In this document: positions 35,576 through 47,975 of the stretch, in pieces
Layout: each line of letters opens with the position of its first letter
How positions within the stretch are numbered: the stretch's first letter is position 1
Assembly: GCA_032988165.1 (NCBI GenBank)
Contig: JANTQF010000020.1
Coordinates: 62,001 to 126,000 of the forward strand
DNA: 64,000 nucleotides
Origin: Emmonsiellopsis sp. PD_33
Taxonomy: Eukaryota; Ascomycota; Eurotiomycetes; Onygenales; Ajellomycetaceae
Direction: 5' to 3'
Program-made: the position numbers and the translations under genes
Notes under the pieces: generated by a model
Seen by the model: only the letters and a program-made list of their open reading frames with translations
What the model was told of the DNA's origin: nothing
The model's database searches: none

Positions 35576-38383
35576 GTAATATAATTATTCTATTTTGATG
35601 TACTTGATTGATTCTGACTTTAGTGAAAATAGCCTGCTTTTCTGAGCTAGATGTAGTGTATACTCTGATTTTTTTTCTAGTATTTTTTAATTTATTTTTT
35701 ATTTACTATGCCTCTTGAGGCTTTTAATATTAATATGAAATAATGAGATTTAATTTTTAGAAACTTATTCTTTCTCTTCTCCTCTTTTTATGTATAGACT
35801 AGTTATTATTTGAGTTAATAGCACTTCAACTTTATTACCTTATAATTAAACTGTGTATTGAATTTGTTGACTAGATCTTATACATTCTTAAGGTTTTTTA
35901 TGTTCTCTCAGGAATTCTCTGCCTCTATTATATTTTTTTAGTATATAAAATATTACTAACTATTAAAATAGTTATACTTCTCTAGAATTTCTTTAATCTT
36001 AAACTCCTCAATCTTATCTATCATTATTGATTTGGCCTCTGGGATTTTACTGTACTGCATGTGATATGATTCAAGCAATGAGACATGAAAAATAAGGTAT
36101 TTATCTTTATATTATAATATAAGTTTCAGTTTGTATGTTTATTTTCCTTACTTGTTGATGATTTTGAAAGGGCTAAGTTAATAATAGTTAAGCTTTAAGT
36201 TTAGATATAATATACTAATGTTTTTTGAGTATAATATAATCTAGTTCTTAATTATAAAATACTTCTTCTTATAACACTAATTATAGTATTTCTTCTATAT
36301 TTTCTAAATCTTTAGAAGAGATTCTTACAGATTATTCTATACTTCTCTTATATAATGTATATATTTTATTACCTTCTGTGCTTTTCTCCTTTCTATATTA
36401 GTATCTAATTTGATGTTAAAATGTAGCTCAGGTTGAAAACTTATTAATATTTCTGCAGGAAATGTTTTGAGAATATTATATGTAAAAATATTATAAAAGA
36501 ACTATACTAATAGTAATCATCTAGTTTAGTTATTCTAATAGAAGTTATAATAAATGTGCAGGTAATACTTGAGCATTTAATTCTACCTCTCAGTTTAGCT
36601 GTCTATTTGAGAGTGGAATGCAGTTATTAACTATTAGCATACTTTTAGGAGATAGTAGAGTATTAATTAGTATTTACTGGAGCTAAATATCTTGATGTAG
36701 TCTATTACTTAATGATGTAGATAACTAAAAAATCTAGTGAAGATATTAAATATTAGATTTACAAGCTTTAATGTACTTATACCTTTATTAACTGATTTAT
36801 AAACTATATACTTAATTAATTTATTTATAAATATTATGATTGAATTATAGATCTTGCTGTTCTACTTGAATAGTAAGAGTTTAATAATGAAATCTATTAT
36901 CACTATTTTGAAAGAAAAGATAAGAATAGAAAGTAATTCTAATTGATTATATTTCCTATAATAATATATTTTAATCTATTAGTAGATATTATAGATATAT
37001 ATATATTTCTAAATGTCTGTTATTATATCACATCAAAAGTATTTCCTCTAAATGCACTTAAGAGTGTATTTAACACTAAAATGTCCTCTTTAAGAATTAT
37101 TATAATTTAATTTTATAATCTTATCTCTTATTACTTAATCTATAGGGATGAAAATATAATTCTTATAATGAAGTAAATCATTTTAATTAATTATTTAATT
37201 TAAATACTTAGTTTTATTTATTTTGTTTACTTCTATTCTTCTGTGCATCTTAGTGTACTTAGTGTTCTAAGCTTGCATGTAGTGCAGAAATTCTGTGATA
37301 GATTTAGTGAGAGAGGATTTATAAACTATATTAGATTTCATAATTATATTAATTAATATTTATAGCACTAGATGAGCTAGCTTTTCTATATTATTAATAA
37401 TATATCTCTTATCTATATATATATATTAATATGTGCAGGAAGTAAGTGTATCAATACAAATTACATTTTCCTTATTATTTAATAATTTTAAATATACTAT
37501 TATAATAATTATTTACTGATTAAGATCTTTCAGCTGTGTCTGTATATCTATATCTAGTATTTAAAACATTTCTTAAAGAAGCTTTTCTTAAATTATTAGT
37601 AATAGTATTTACTTTAAAGTATTTTCTTTATAATCAGAGTGATGACTAGATGCATCTGTGGGATTCTTTATTTCTAAATAATATTTAATGATAAAGTTGA
37701 ATATAAAGAGTGTTTCCATTCATTATATTTAATATCCTACTAACTCTATTATTATCATAAAGTGCTGTAGATTAATATAATTAGATAAAACTATTATAGG
37801 AAAATATACATCATGCAGGTAGTAATACTATTACTTAAATATTATAAGAATAATGAGAAGTTTCTAATTATATGTATTATAATTATATTCTACTAATGAT
37901 AAGTCTTATAAATAGTATACAATTAGATACTATTATCTATCATTTAAATCTAACTGTAAGAGGATTATATTTAGTGTGAAACCTGATACATCTGACTCCA
38001 CCTGAAGTTTCCAATTTAAATTAAAGTATATAAGGATTAGAGCCTTTATAAATGTGCTTTTTAGCTCTTAAAAAACTTTCTATACATTAATATTAAGGAA
38101 GATCATTTTTTAGTTCTAATCTTTCTATATTATATCTTTTATGAGTGTAGATAAGAGCTGTACTTTCACTGCAAATCTATCTATAAAATGATAGTAAAAA
38201 TTTACAAATTCTAGAAATATCTGAATGTTATGAATGCACTTAGATTCTAGTCAGAAGAGAATAATATTAATCTAGTTTTATTCTATCTTAATATTATTTA
38301 TATTAATTATAAAGCTAAGAAAATTGATGTGATTCACATGAAATATATATTTACTGAGTTTTATATATAATTTATAGGTGTAT
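35540..38383 (-). pseudogene. Family I pol relic, copy C, distal part (RT end-RH-INT-chromodomain)
   Basis: Continues the RT interrupted at 44,001. RNase H ~37,300-38,050; integrase zinc region ~37,000-37,200; core near 36,830-36,920; chromodomain ~35,860-36,060 (minus). Dense stops. The break at 38,383/44,001 carries the 5-bp duplication TGTAT from element II. Confidence 0.8.
38379..38383 (+). repeat. Target duplication TGTAT, left (element II)
   Basis: TGTAT precedes the 5' LTR and is repeated at 44,001-44,005. Joining the flanks gives TATAGGTGTATAGGTGTTTC, as expected from copy D near 50,745. Confidence 0.9.
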
Positions 38384-38637
38384 TGTGAAGGGCTACATCC
38401 TTATACCCTATATCTATAGCTTGCCTGAACTTTACTCAATCTCTAACCACTTGATTGGATGCCTCTAACCAGGCCTTCATATAAATGTTTATTCACTTCA
38501 ATCTTGTGTAGTTCTCTTCCACTTATATTATATAATCTTGTGATTTCTTTTCCTTTTTTCTTCCTTTCTCTAGTGATTACAATCTTGATTTTAGCATTTA
38601 GCTTGTATGATCTATTAATCAGAGCACATCTATTACA
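38384..38637 (+). repeat. 5' LTR of element II
   Basis: 254 bp, TGTGAAGGGCTACATCC to CTATTACA. Differences from the 3' LTR are mostly C/T and G/A. A TATATTATATAATC stretch (38,524-38,536) could be a TATA region. The plus frame 38,459-38,668 (and 43,822-44,007) lies within the LTR and is not a gene. Confidence 0.92.
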
Positions 38638-38899
38638 TTTTATAATTACTTATTTAATCTCTTCTTAAAGATCTCTGATATTATATCCATCTTCTGAATG
38701 TGACTTGCATGTATAGTAGAATCTTCTAAATGTAATTTATATATACAGCTGACTTCTCTGAATTCTAATAAATGCTAATAAAACATCCTCATGAAATATT
38801 AGCTTTATATAACTTACTCAGTTCAGCCCTGCTGAATAATATGTCAGTGAAAGGCCTTAAAGTCCTAACAGTCTGTATTAATATTTCATGAGATTTTCC

Positions 38900-39990
38900 T
38901 TCAACCTGTATGAATCTTCTGAACTCTTAGAATCCAATCAATCTTTACATCCATTATGAATATAGATTCTCTACATGAAGATAGCCTCTCTTCTTAGAAT
39001 TTTAAAGCTAATCTCTAAAATCTTATCTAATAGCTTGCAGCTTAAATTTAGAGTCTCTCTAAATAAATTTATATGCTTACTTTGATTTTAATATCTATTC
39101 TGACTTCTACCCTTCTAACTACTTCATTGAATGATATTATGAAATATCTAAAAGAAAAACTCATCACATTAGCAACCTTCAGCAGTAAAAAGCTCATTGA
39201 ATACTCTACCTGGTGACTTAATGTTGTGGCCAAGATTAATGTTGATGATTATACAATTAGTAATCTAATAAATTAGATATGATATATCTTCTTATGACTC
39301 TCTGATATTACCTCTACCTGATTCCACCCTTAAATGAAGGCTAATTCATACTTCCTGCTATCTTCTGATGTCATTCTGAATCAGCTAGATGTTTTGTTCT
39401 CTAATCTTGCAGTGATCTCAAAGGCTTTCACCTGACTACACAGTACCTACCAGTGAACTCTCTCACTAGCTGCCTTTCTCCTAATGTTCAATCAGAAGAT
39501 CCTTGAAGCTAGCAGGCAGTTATGAGATAACATAATTAAGAAGGCTATACTCAAGAAAGTCATTAATTTTGACCTCTTATAGTAGACTATCTTTATCTGA
39601 GAACCTACTTTATATGTCAACTATTACATGAAACTTTATAAGATAGAGAACAATCTATCTGAAATCAAAGCTATTAAGAACTGGTTCTGCACTGATGCTC
39701 CTATTAATTCTAGAGAAGCTTTTCTTAGAGCAACTCAGCCCCACAATCTAAATGCTATAGACTGGGAGCTGATAGCTTACATGAATAGCTTTTATATCTC
39801 TAATATGACTACTGCTGCTATCACAGATTACTGTACCTAAGAAGTTTATATTAACTATGATAAATCTGGGTATAGAGCTGCCAACTGCCATAGAACCCAT
39901 ATTCCCCTGAAACTGCCCATATGATCTATGAATGTACAGACTAAGCCTGAGGAAGAGAAGGACTTTAAAGATGTTAAGTTAGACTTAGAA
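38900..39990 (+). pseudogene. Element II gag relic
   Basis: The open piece 39,628-39,840 (70 codons, with WFCTDAPINSREAFLRA and LNAIDWELIAYM) is the capsid C-terminal part. Immediately after its stop comes a zinc-knuckle remnant, YINYDKSGYRAANCHRTH (39,847-39,900), where only the last Cys of C-x2-C-x4-H-x4-C remains. Upstream gag sequence (39,120-39,620) is broken by stops. The frame is +1 relative to pol. Confidence 0.8.
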
Positions 39991-42900
39991 AAAGACTAAC
40001 TTTCATGTGAAATTGTGAGTAAAAGCTCCCAGAGTTAGATAGAAAGACCTTTAAGAAGAAGATGATAGTTCCAGTAATTCTTGTATCTATTATAGTTAAT
40101 TATTCTTTTAATATGAATGTTATAGTAGATAGTAGCTGCTGTTACTATACAATAATTTACTCTTATATGATTAACTATTATAATTTCCTGTGTATTCTGA
40201 TTATCCCCTGAAAAATTGAAGGCATCAGTGGTGACACTGACAGCTTTATATGAAACATGATGAAGCTTAATGTTGATGTTGGTAAATTCCTCTGAGAAAA
40301 TACTTATATATATAAAATTAAGGATTTCCTGTATGACTTCATATTAGATCTATCTTGATTATTCAAACATCAAGCTCTTATTAATGCATACAATTAATGC
40401 ATTGTATTCCCTGGAGACATCTATATCTCTAAAAAAGATGTCTATAAAACTGCTGATCTTTACTAGATCTCTACTAATATCTTCAAGCTCCTCTGATGTT
40501 GCAATTAGAAGCTTAAGTTCTAATTTCCTGTTAAAATCTTCACTGTCAGTATGTCTAACATAGAGAAAGCTTTCTCCTGACTCTCTAAGAAGCTAAAGAC
40601 TGATCTTATGATAGTTCTCCCTCTATACTACCATAAATTCCTTGATGTTTTTAACTATAAAGCTGCTGAAAAACTCTCATCATTCTATAAAGTATATGAC
40701 TATCATATTAAGCTTGAGAAGATAAATAGCAAAGATTCTCAGCTGCCCTGAAAACCTCTATACAACATGTTATATGATGAACTGCTTGTACTCTACAAGA
40801 CCCTTAATGATCTTCTAGATAAGGGCTTCATCTAAGTTAGCAACTCACCTGCCAGTGCACCTATACTCTTTATGAAGAAGCTAGGTGAAGGCCTCTAGTT
40901 CTACATTAACTATTGAGGCTTTAACTGTCTTACCTGAAAAGATCATTACCCACTGCTATTAATCAATGAGACTCTTGAATAAATTAGATGAGTCAAGTAG
41001 TTCATAAAGTTTAACATCATTTTCATGTTCTATAAGATCTGAATTGCAGAAGGAGATGAATGGCTAACCACTTTTTACATAAAATATAATCTATTTGAAT
41101 GGATAGTTATCCTCTTTAGTATTATAAATGCTCTGAGCATCTTCTAGAAGTATATTAACTAGGCTCTATAAGATTATTTAAATGAATTTGCTTCTATTTA
41201 TCTCAATAACATCCTTATCTTCACTGATGGGTCCTGCAAATAGCATTAAGAGTACATCTAAAAGGTCCTTATCTACCTCTACAAGTATAATCTCCCAATT
41301 AATATTAACAAATCTGCCTTTAAAGTTTAAGAGATAACTTACCTTGACTTCATCATAGAAGTGGGGAAGGGAGTCCATATAGACTCTAAGAAGATCATTA
41401 CTATTCTTAAATGGAAGGCCTCTATAACTATAAAAGATGTATGAGGTTTTCTAGGATTCATAAATTTCTATTGATATTTTATTCAGGATTTTTCTGATAT
41501 TATCTGATTACTAACTAACCTCACATGCAAAAATCAGCAGTTTTAATAGTCTAAAGAAGCAGATAAGGTATTTACACATCTTAAGTAGATATTTGTCTTT
41601 ACCCTGATGCTTATTACATTTAACTCTAACTACTTAATGATGGTTGAAATAGACTCTTTCAGTTATATCACAGGTAACACTTTCATGTAATAAGATGATG
41701 AAGGTGTCCTATGATTTTATACATTTATATCTAAGAAACTTAGCTCTATTAAAGTTAACTATAAAATTTATAATAAAGAACTTCTTGCTATCATCTGATG
41801 CCTAGAAGAATGGGACTCTAAACTCTACAGTGTGAAAGACTTTAAGATTATTATAGATTATAAGAACTTTTAATATTTCACTATAATCTGCAAACTCTCT
41901 AAATGCTAAATGTGCTGAGTTGAATTTCTCAGCTGATTTCATTTTATAATCTATTATTACTCTGATATAGAGAACTTCATGGCTGATGCTCTCTTCTAAT
42001 GTAAATAAAATATACTCTTTAAAGACTTTAATATCTGTTGGATGAACTATGAATAGAGGTTATTAGACCCATAGATCCTCAAGAACTCTGAAGTAACACT
42101 ATATAGAGTAATATGTACTTCACCTGTTATCCTGTTAGCTATAATTACTCAAATAAACCCTGTAGGAGGCTTCTCCAGGTTATCTCTACTCTTACTCTAG
42201 AAACTCTGAGATACTACTGTTACCTCCAATAAATGCCTCTAGATGATGACTCAGATTGTATGAGATAAAGCTTGCTGCTTCTCATCTGAACTTCAGGCCT
42301 ATATTAATATAGCTGAATGCTCTATAAATACTAACATCTAACTATACTTTTAGAAGAGATAGTAAGTTTCTAATTCAGAATTATTATACATCTAAATTAT
42401 ACAAGAAACTTATAATTCTCTGATGATCAGCTACCTGAGCTGTAAAGTACTCTACTGAATTTTATCCTAAGATTTCTACTAATCTAATATATTTCAGAGT
42501 ATTTAATAGTTCATTTAGAACTGCAATGTCTGCTAATCCATCATTACCTAATGAGATTACTATCAAGGTCTACTTAAATCTCTTCTAATTTCTAAACACA
42601 TCTGATATAATGTTATCATTAACTTTGCAGTAGATCTTTCTATAAGTAATGACTATAAAAATATTCTTATCATTGTTGACTGTCTCAGTAAAGATGTTAT
42701 TCTTAAACTCTATATGAAGATAGATATACCTACAGTAGCTAAAGTTTTCCTCTGAAGTCTGTTTTATCACCTGCATGATCTATCTCATATAATTATTTTA
42801 AATTATAGAATCCAGTTTGTTAGAGCTATCTGAAGCTGAATCTACTAGCTCCTCAAGATCTTCTAGTATCTCTTAACTGTCTATTACTCTAAAATTAATA

Positions 42901-43735
42901 GCAGCACTAAATGTATGATTCAGACAATCAAGAACTATCTCTAAAAGTTCTATTTATATGCTCAGAATGACTGGAATGAACTCCTTTCACATACTGAATT
43001 TGTAATTAATGGCTGTAATACTATTAGTACTAATATTAGCTTATTTTTCCTCTCATATAGTTATAATTTTGAAGTTCTTAATCTCATTGAATTATCTAAG
43101 TCTTCTGCCTTACCCTGCAGTCTGATCCAAATTGTAGACACTATTATCTCAAAACTCCAACAAGCCTGTAAATGGGCTGAATCCTTCATGGCTAGTGCCT
43201 AGTAAGATTAATAGGACTGTGTAAATGCTTACTGGAATCCTACTGAATACTATAAAGTAAATAATAAGATCTAGCTAGATCTCTAAAATATTATCACAGA
43301 CTACCTGTCTTGCATACTTAATTACTAATATATTAAGTACACTATTATTGAAGTTCTGAGAAGTTATAACTACTATCTTAACATACTACCCAGAATTCAT
43401 AATGTATTTCACATGAACCTGCTCTGTAAGGCCTCTACTGATCTATTCTCCTTGTAAGAGATTATTAATTGGCATCCACCTAGTATTATTGGAGAAGATA
43501 ATAAGGTAGAGTATGAGATAGAAGTCATTCTCAACTGCTACTATTATAAGTAAGAATTTCAGTACCTAGTGAAGTGGCTCAGCTATAAGGTGCCTTTATG
43601 AGAATTAACCTCTACCCTGCAAGATACTATCATACTCACCTATTATAAAGAGCTGTACCTGCCTGATGAAACTGTACCTATACTGTACTATATCTGATTC
43701 TCTGAACTCTTCTATTCACCCTCTGAATCTGAATA
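39990..43735 (+). pseudogene. Element II pol relic (PR-RT-RH-INT-chromodomain)
   Basis: Protease remnant near 40,110-40,150 (VIVDSSCCYYTI, a former D-S-G type site). The RT begins near 40,680; YLNN (from YLDD) is at 41,199-41,210; RNase H ~41,560-41,980; integrase ~42,400-43,130; chromodomain 43,497-43,660 (EYEIEVILNC, QYLVKWLSYK, YKELYLPDE). RT and chromodomain are in the same frame (codon starts divisible by 3), so the ORF has kept its frame over 2.3 kb. Many stops are TGA or TAG at expected Arg, Trp or Gln. The minus frames 41,178-41,378 and 42,585-42,776 are shadows. Confidence 0.88.
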
Positions 43736-43746
43736 GGGGGGGATAA
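43734..43746 (+). other. Polypurine tract of element II
   Basis: A run of seven G in ATAGGGGGGGATAA directly before the 3' LTR. Primer site for plus-strand DNA synthesis. Confidence 0.75.
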
Positions 43747-44000
43747 TGTGAAGGGCTATACCTTTATACCCTATATTTATAGCTTGCCTGAACTTTATCT
43801 GATCTCTGACTGCTTAATCAGATGCCTCCAATCAGGTCTTTATATGAATGTTTATTTGCTCTGACCTCACATAGTTCTCTTCTACTTATATTATACAATC
43901 TTGTGATTCCTTTTTCTTTTTCCTTTCTTTCTCTAGTAATTACAATCTTGATTTTAGTATCTAGCTTACATGATCTATTAATTAGAGTATGCCTGTTACA
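43747..44000 (+). repeat. 3' LTR of element II
   Basis: 254 bp, TGTGAAGGGCTATACC to CTGTTACA, followed by TGTAT (44,001-44,005), the second target duplication. Confidence 0.92.
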
Positions 44001-45150
44001 TGTATAGGTGTTTCAGCACTATATGTACATGCTTGTAGTGCTCTTCCTCTAAGTTCAAGTAGATGATAATGTCATTTAGATAGATAACACAGTAGATATC
44101 TAGAAGATTGCTCAGAGTCTTATTAATATAGAATTAAAATGTTACTGATGTGTTTATAAGTTTAAAGAGAATTACTTGATATTTAAAATGATTATAGTAT
44201 GTTTAGAAAGCTATTTTCCACTTATCATCTTTATATATGTATAGTTAATAATATACATTGTAGAGATCTAACTGTAAGTAAATCTTTATACTGGCCAGCT
44301 TATTAATTATTTTACTGATTAAGAGGAGAGGATATTGATTCTTTATACTAATAGTATTAAACTTATAATAGTTTATATAAAGATATATAATTTCATCTTT
44401 TTTTAAGATGAAAAATATTAGTGTGCTTACAGGGCTTTTTAATAGATATATTCATTCTTTTTTTAGACTAAATTCTAGGTATTCATGTAGTACCTCTAGT
44501 TCTTTAATAGAGAGATTATAGATTAATTAGTAGAGAGATTCTTTTTCAGGTATCAAATTAATTAGATGATCATATTATGCATGTTCTGAAAGTAATTCTA
44601 CTATAACTTCTAAAAAAATATCTTTATATTTATAATAGACTTCTAATATTACTGACTCTCCATTTAGAATTATACTGAACAGAGTAATTAGTTCATCTCT
44701 CTCTAGTTGATATAAATGAATAATATAAGCTATATATTTAACTCTAATTACTATATTTATTTGTTTTATAATGATGATCTCAACATTATTAATATATGAT
44801 ATATAGTATATTCAGTGTGATTTTAACTATTAGATGTTGAGATTCACAATTTTAAGCTAGAGGAATTTTAGGATAATATTATAGTTTTTTATATTTATTA
44901 CTTTAAAATGAAAGCTCTGATTGTGAGAGAGTCCTTTATTATTAATTACATGTACATACATCTCATATTAATTGTAAGCTATAATTTAATATCTATTAAT
45001 TATATTGATCTAGTGTGAATCTTTATTACTCTTTCTAAGATATACTTTTATCTATTTCTAACTGATAAAATTTACTTTTATATCTAAGTTAATAAGTACC
45101 TAAATAATGATTAACCCTTGAGATGTTTCTAGCTATATCTTAATTATCAT
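44001..45150 (-). pseudogene. Family I pol relic, copy C, proximal part (PR-RT)
   Basis: RT active site YLND at ~44,060-44,088 (minus), pre-RT linker ~44,580-44,760, protease ~45,080. It joins the distal part at 38,383 if element II is removed. Confidence 0.8.
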
Positions 45151-46049
45151 TACTTCTTTATTATATTTTTATCTCATTTTATTTACTCTTAGTGCTATAG
45201 TAATACTCAGCACTAAGAGATCTAGTTTTTTAACTCACACTTCTTCATATGCTTTTTAGGATGAAGTTCCTAGTAATCATTAGAAATATAACCTGATTTA
45301 TTATAGTGAGAGTACTTAAGATGAGAGGTAAACCTGGGTTATAAGAATTAGCCTCTAAGTGTGTAGTTTGAAGATTTTTCTCTTTTAGACTCTATTTTTA
45401 TCTAAGAATTGAAAGACTTCTTCTTGTACAGTGAATTTACAGTATTTTCCTATTTAAATGAGAAGAGTTTTTAGTCCTTATAATACTACTCTACTTTATA
45501 TAGAAATGTTAGTATCTCTTTATAATTCTTAGAATCTTTCTTTACTAGATGTGTATGAATTTAGATTTCCTCTTAATAGTAATTTATCAGGTTGAAACTG
45601 TGCTATTCCTTCTAGATCTTATAGAGTAGATATTTCTCCAGATTAAGAAGATATTTAATAAAATCTTAGATGAATTGATTGTTCTATTATTATACATCTA
45701 TATATTTCTTAATTAATTATTATTGAAGTGCATTTAGATTTATGAAATGTAGTTGTAATTATATATAGAGATCTTCTTAGATGAGTAGTAGATTCTCTGA
45801 GTTTACTTTATAATTCTTATGAAAAGTATCTTATTAGTAGAGAGGTTTCATAGTGAGCTTCTATATAGCATTCTGAATGTAGTGTTTTTTACTAGTGTAG
45901 TAGTTTTTATTATATTTAAATTCTATTTTAATTTGAATGATGAAATCTTCAAGCTCTAACATACTTTTTTCTTGATATTTAGAGAATGTATTAACCTTTA
46001 GATGGGTAATTTAATAGGGTAACTAGATTATTTCTATATGAGACCTGTA
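45151..46049 (-). pseudogene. Family I gag relic, copy C (N-terminal deletion)
   Basis: Zinc-knuckle remnant at ~45,240-45,310. The sequence jumps at ~46,049 from the mid-gag word TATATGAGACCT to the leader word GTAATATCTAACATT. The matching bases in copy D are about 435 bp apart (61,225 and 61,660), so the N-terminal part of gag is deleted. Confidence 0.75.
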
Positions 46050-46361
46050 ATATCTAACATTAAATATAAAAGGCTTTTCAATTTGAAAGGCAGACTATGA
46101 GTCATTGAACAGTGTGATGGGAATAGACAGGTAAAAATGTATGTATATTTCAAATGTAGGGGTTATATAGTAATAGGACTATTTGCTGATTCTTTTCATA
46201 AGAAACCTGTGCAGTATATATATAAATAGCTAGCTACTAAGTGTGTATTACATGCACATTATCAGATGCACTGTCAGATGCACTACCAGGCCTGAGGTCT
46301 GAGATTTAAAGTCTGAGGCTACAGTTGATCTACATGTGATGTATGGTCTCCTTTACACATT

Positions 46362-47067
46362 ATAACTACCTCCCTCTTTAGGAGCTAATCTCCAGTGGAT
46401 TCTTGGATTTTCTATGTTGTAGCTGAAGAATTAAGTCAATATGTAATACATATTATAGAAGGTTTAGATCATTACACTTTATAAAAGATTTAGACCATTA
46501 TGCTTAATAGAAGGTTTAAGCCATTATAGTTAGATAGTTTCATATTTATAGGTTAATTATGTTGCAGGAATTAGTGATTTTATTGCCAGATAATTTAGTA
46601 TATAATGTAGTTAATATTTATTTTTTATGATTAAGTGCCTGGATGATAGTGGGTGGGTAATTTAGCACACAGTTATGAATATATATATCCTCTACTTTAC
46701 TATATTCTTTTATTTTCTCTATTAAATGTTAGCATTGCAATTTAATCTATCATTCTATCTGTTATTTACTTTAATATAGTATTCTCTTGTCTGAGCATCT
46801 ATGATACCTTTTACTGGTTTATGAATGCTTTATACACTAATTGTACTTTATTTTAGATTTCCTAGTCTGAATGTGTGTCTACATAGTTAGATGATTATTT
46901 TACTTTTTGCATGTTATAGCTATATAATATTATCTGAGTATAATATATTACTTTTCTTTATTTCTTTCATGTTATTAAGGTATCATGTCATAGAAATTAC
47001 TAATAGATGTATTTTAATAATCTGAAATAAAAAATATCAATTTGAAATAGCCCCCTAAACTCCTATA
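46362..47067 (-). repeat. LTR shared by copies C and D
   Basis: 5' LTR of C and at the same time 3' LTR of D, since the antisense gene of D starts 10 bp to the right. About three ~25-bp units at 46,447-46,527. Confidence 0.75.
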
Positions 47068-47076
47068 TTATTATAT

Positions 47077-47975
47077 GTGTATAGAGAGTGTGTGCTATTA
47101 GACTTTCTCTTCTCTTCTAACTCTCTTACAGAGCTAACTATCTTCCTGTGTGATATTTCTCTACCTCAGAATCCTCAGACTTCATTGTACTCTACTCTAG
47201 CTATATCCTCTTATTATAGAAATTCCTCTTTTATCTTCTCTTATAACTTTTCTTCTGTGTGTATCTTTATACTATCTTCTGCTATTACCACTTCTCCTTA
47301 CATACTTAACTATCTATCTATTCTTATATCTCTCATTATTCTGATTCATTCTACTCTTACCCCTACTACTCTAATGTCTACTACTTGATTAACTAGAGAT
47401 TTTGTGTAGCTTGCCATGCAGGCCCTGGAGAACAATGATGATAATAAGAATAAAAATGAAAATAAGAAAGATAAGGATAAGAATAATAATAATAATGATA
47501 ATAATAAGAAGAAGAAGAAGAAAGAGAATAAATACTGCAAGAGATCTACTAAGAGTCTATACTTACTGAAATAGTGTGGGAAATATATCTACTATCTAAC
47601 TATAAAGACTGACATGAAGGTGTTTTATTATCCTTCTGAAAATCTGCATGTAACTTACTATTTTTAATGTGTATAGTATTATTATTACTATAAAATGATG
47701 AGTTTTCCTGTAGTTGATTTAGAATAGAAAACTAATTACTAATTATATTGTAGGTTCTTATAAATGTGTATGTAAATATTATAGAGTTGATTGATATAGC
47801 TAAGTAATTAAATTACTTTAAGAATCTATTAAATAAGTTTGAGTACACTGATATAATGTAGTTACTCTCTAGGATTCAGTGGTGATAGGGCCAAGCAGCT
47901 ATTTAATATAAGAAAGTGTTAAAGGAGGTAGAGGAATTATTTAATGTTACCCTAATTCTTTATATAAATATAATT
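47077..47975 (+). pseudogene. Antisense gene of family I, copy D (best preserved)
   Basis: The open piece 47,077-47,388 (103 codons from an ATG) is rich in Ser, Thr and Leu. After a TGA the same frame continues with LTRDFV, LAMQALEN, an Asp/Asn/Lys linker (KNENENKKDKDKNNNNNDNN, ~47,449-47,508), KYCKRSTKSLYLLK, a cysteine segment HVTYYF-stop-CV (~47,645) with FPVVDLE (~47,706), and after a frame change PEYTDIM and QAAI-YKKVLKEVEELFNVTL (to ~47,975). The minus frame 47,346-47,540 is its shadow. It resembles, from memory only, fungal proteins with a C-x2-C...CVVD...C segment followed by a coiled coil; function unknown. The start lies 10 bp from the LTR, so an LTR antisense promoter is likely. 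Confidence 0.65.

Larger units (their letters stand above)
38384..44000 (+). mobile_element. Ty3/Gypsy chromovirus II, full length, 5,617 bp
   Basis: Two 254-bp LTRs (TGTGAAGGG...TTACA), a 5-bp target duplication, gag, pol with C-terminal chromodomain, and a polypurine tract before the 3' LTR. Inserted in the RT region of family I copy C in the opposite orientation. Stops and motif losses make it dead, but it is much less eroded than its host, so it is the younger insertion. Another copy begins at 63,366. Confidence 0.93.
34700..47067 (-). mobile_element. Gypsy chromovirus family I, copy C, split by element II
   Basis: Minus-strand copy: LTR 46,362-47,067, leader, shortened gag, PR and RT to 44,001, then element II (38,384-44,000), then the rest of RT, RNase H, integrase, chromodomain and antisense gene down to 34,700. 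The 3' LTR is missing. Gag lacks ~430 bp at ~46,049 compared with copy D. Confidence 0.85.

Noticed and set aside
38459..38668. 69-codon frame (and its twin at 43,822-44,007) as a small secreted or membrane protein
   Set aside because: Both lie inside or across the 254-bp LTRs of element II and start within the LTR.
47346..47540. 64-codon minus-strand Phe/Leu/Ser-rich frame
   Set aside because: Complement of the Asn/Lys linker of the antisense gene in copy D.
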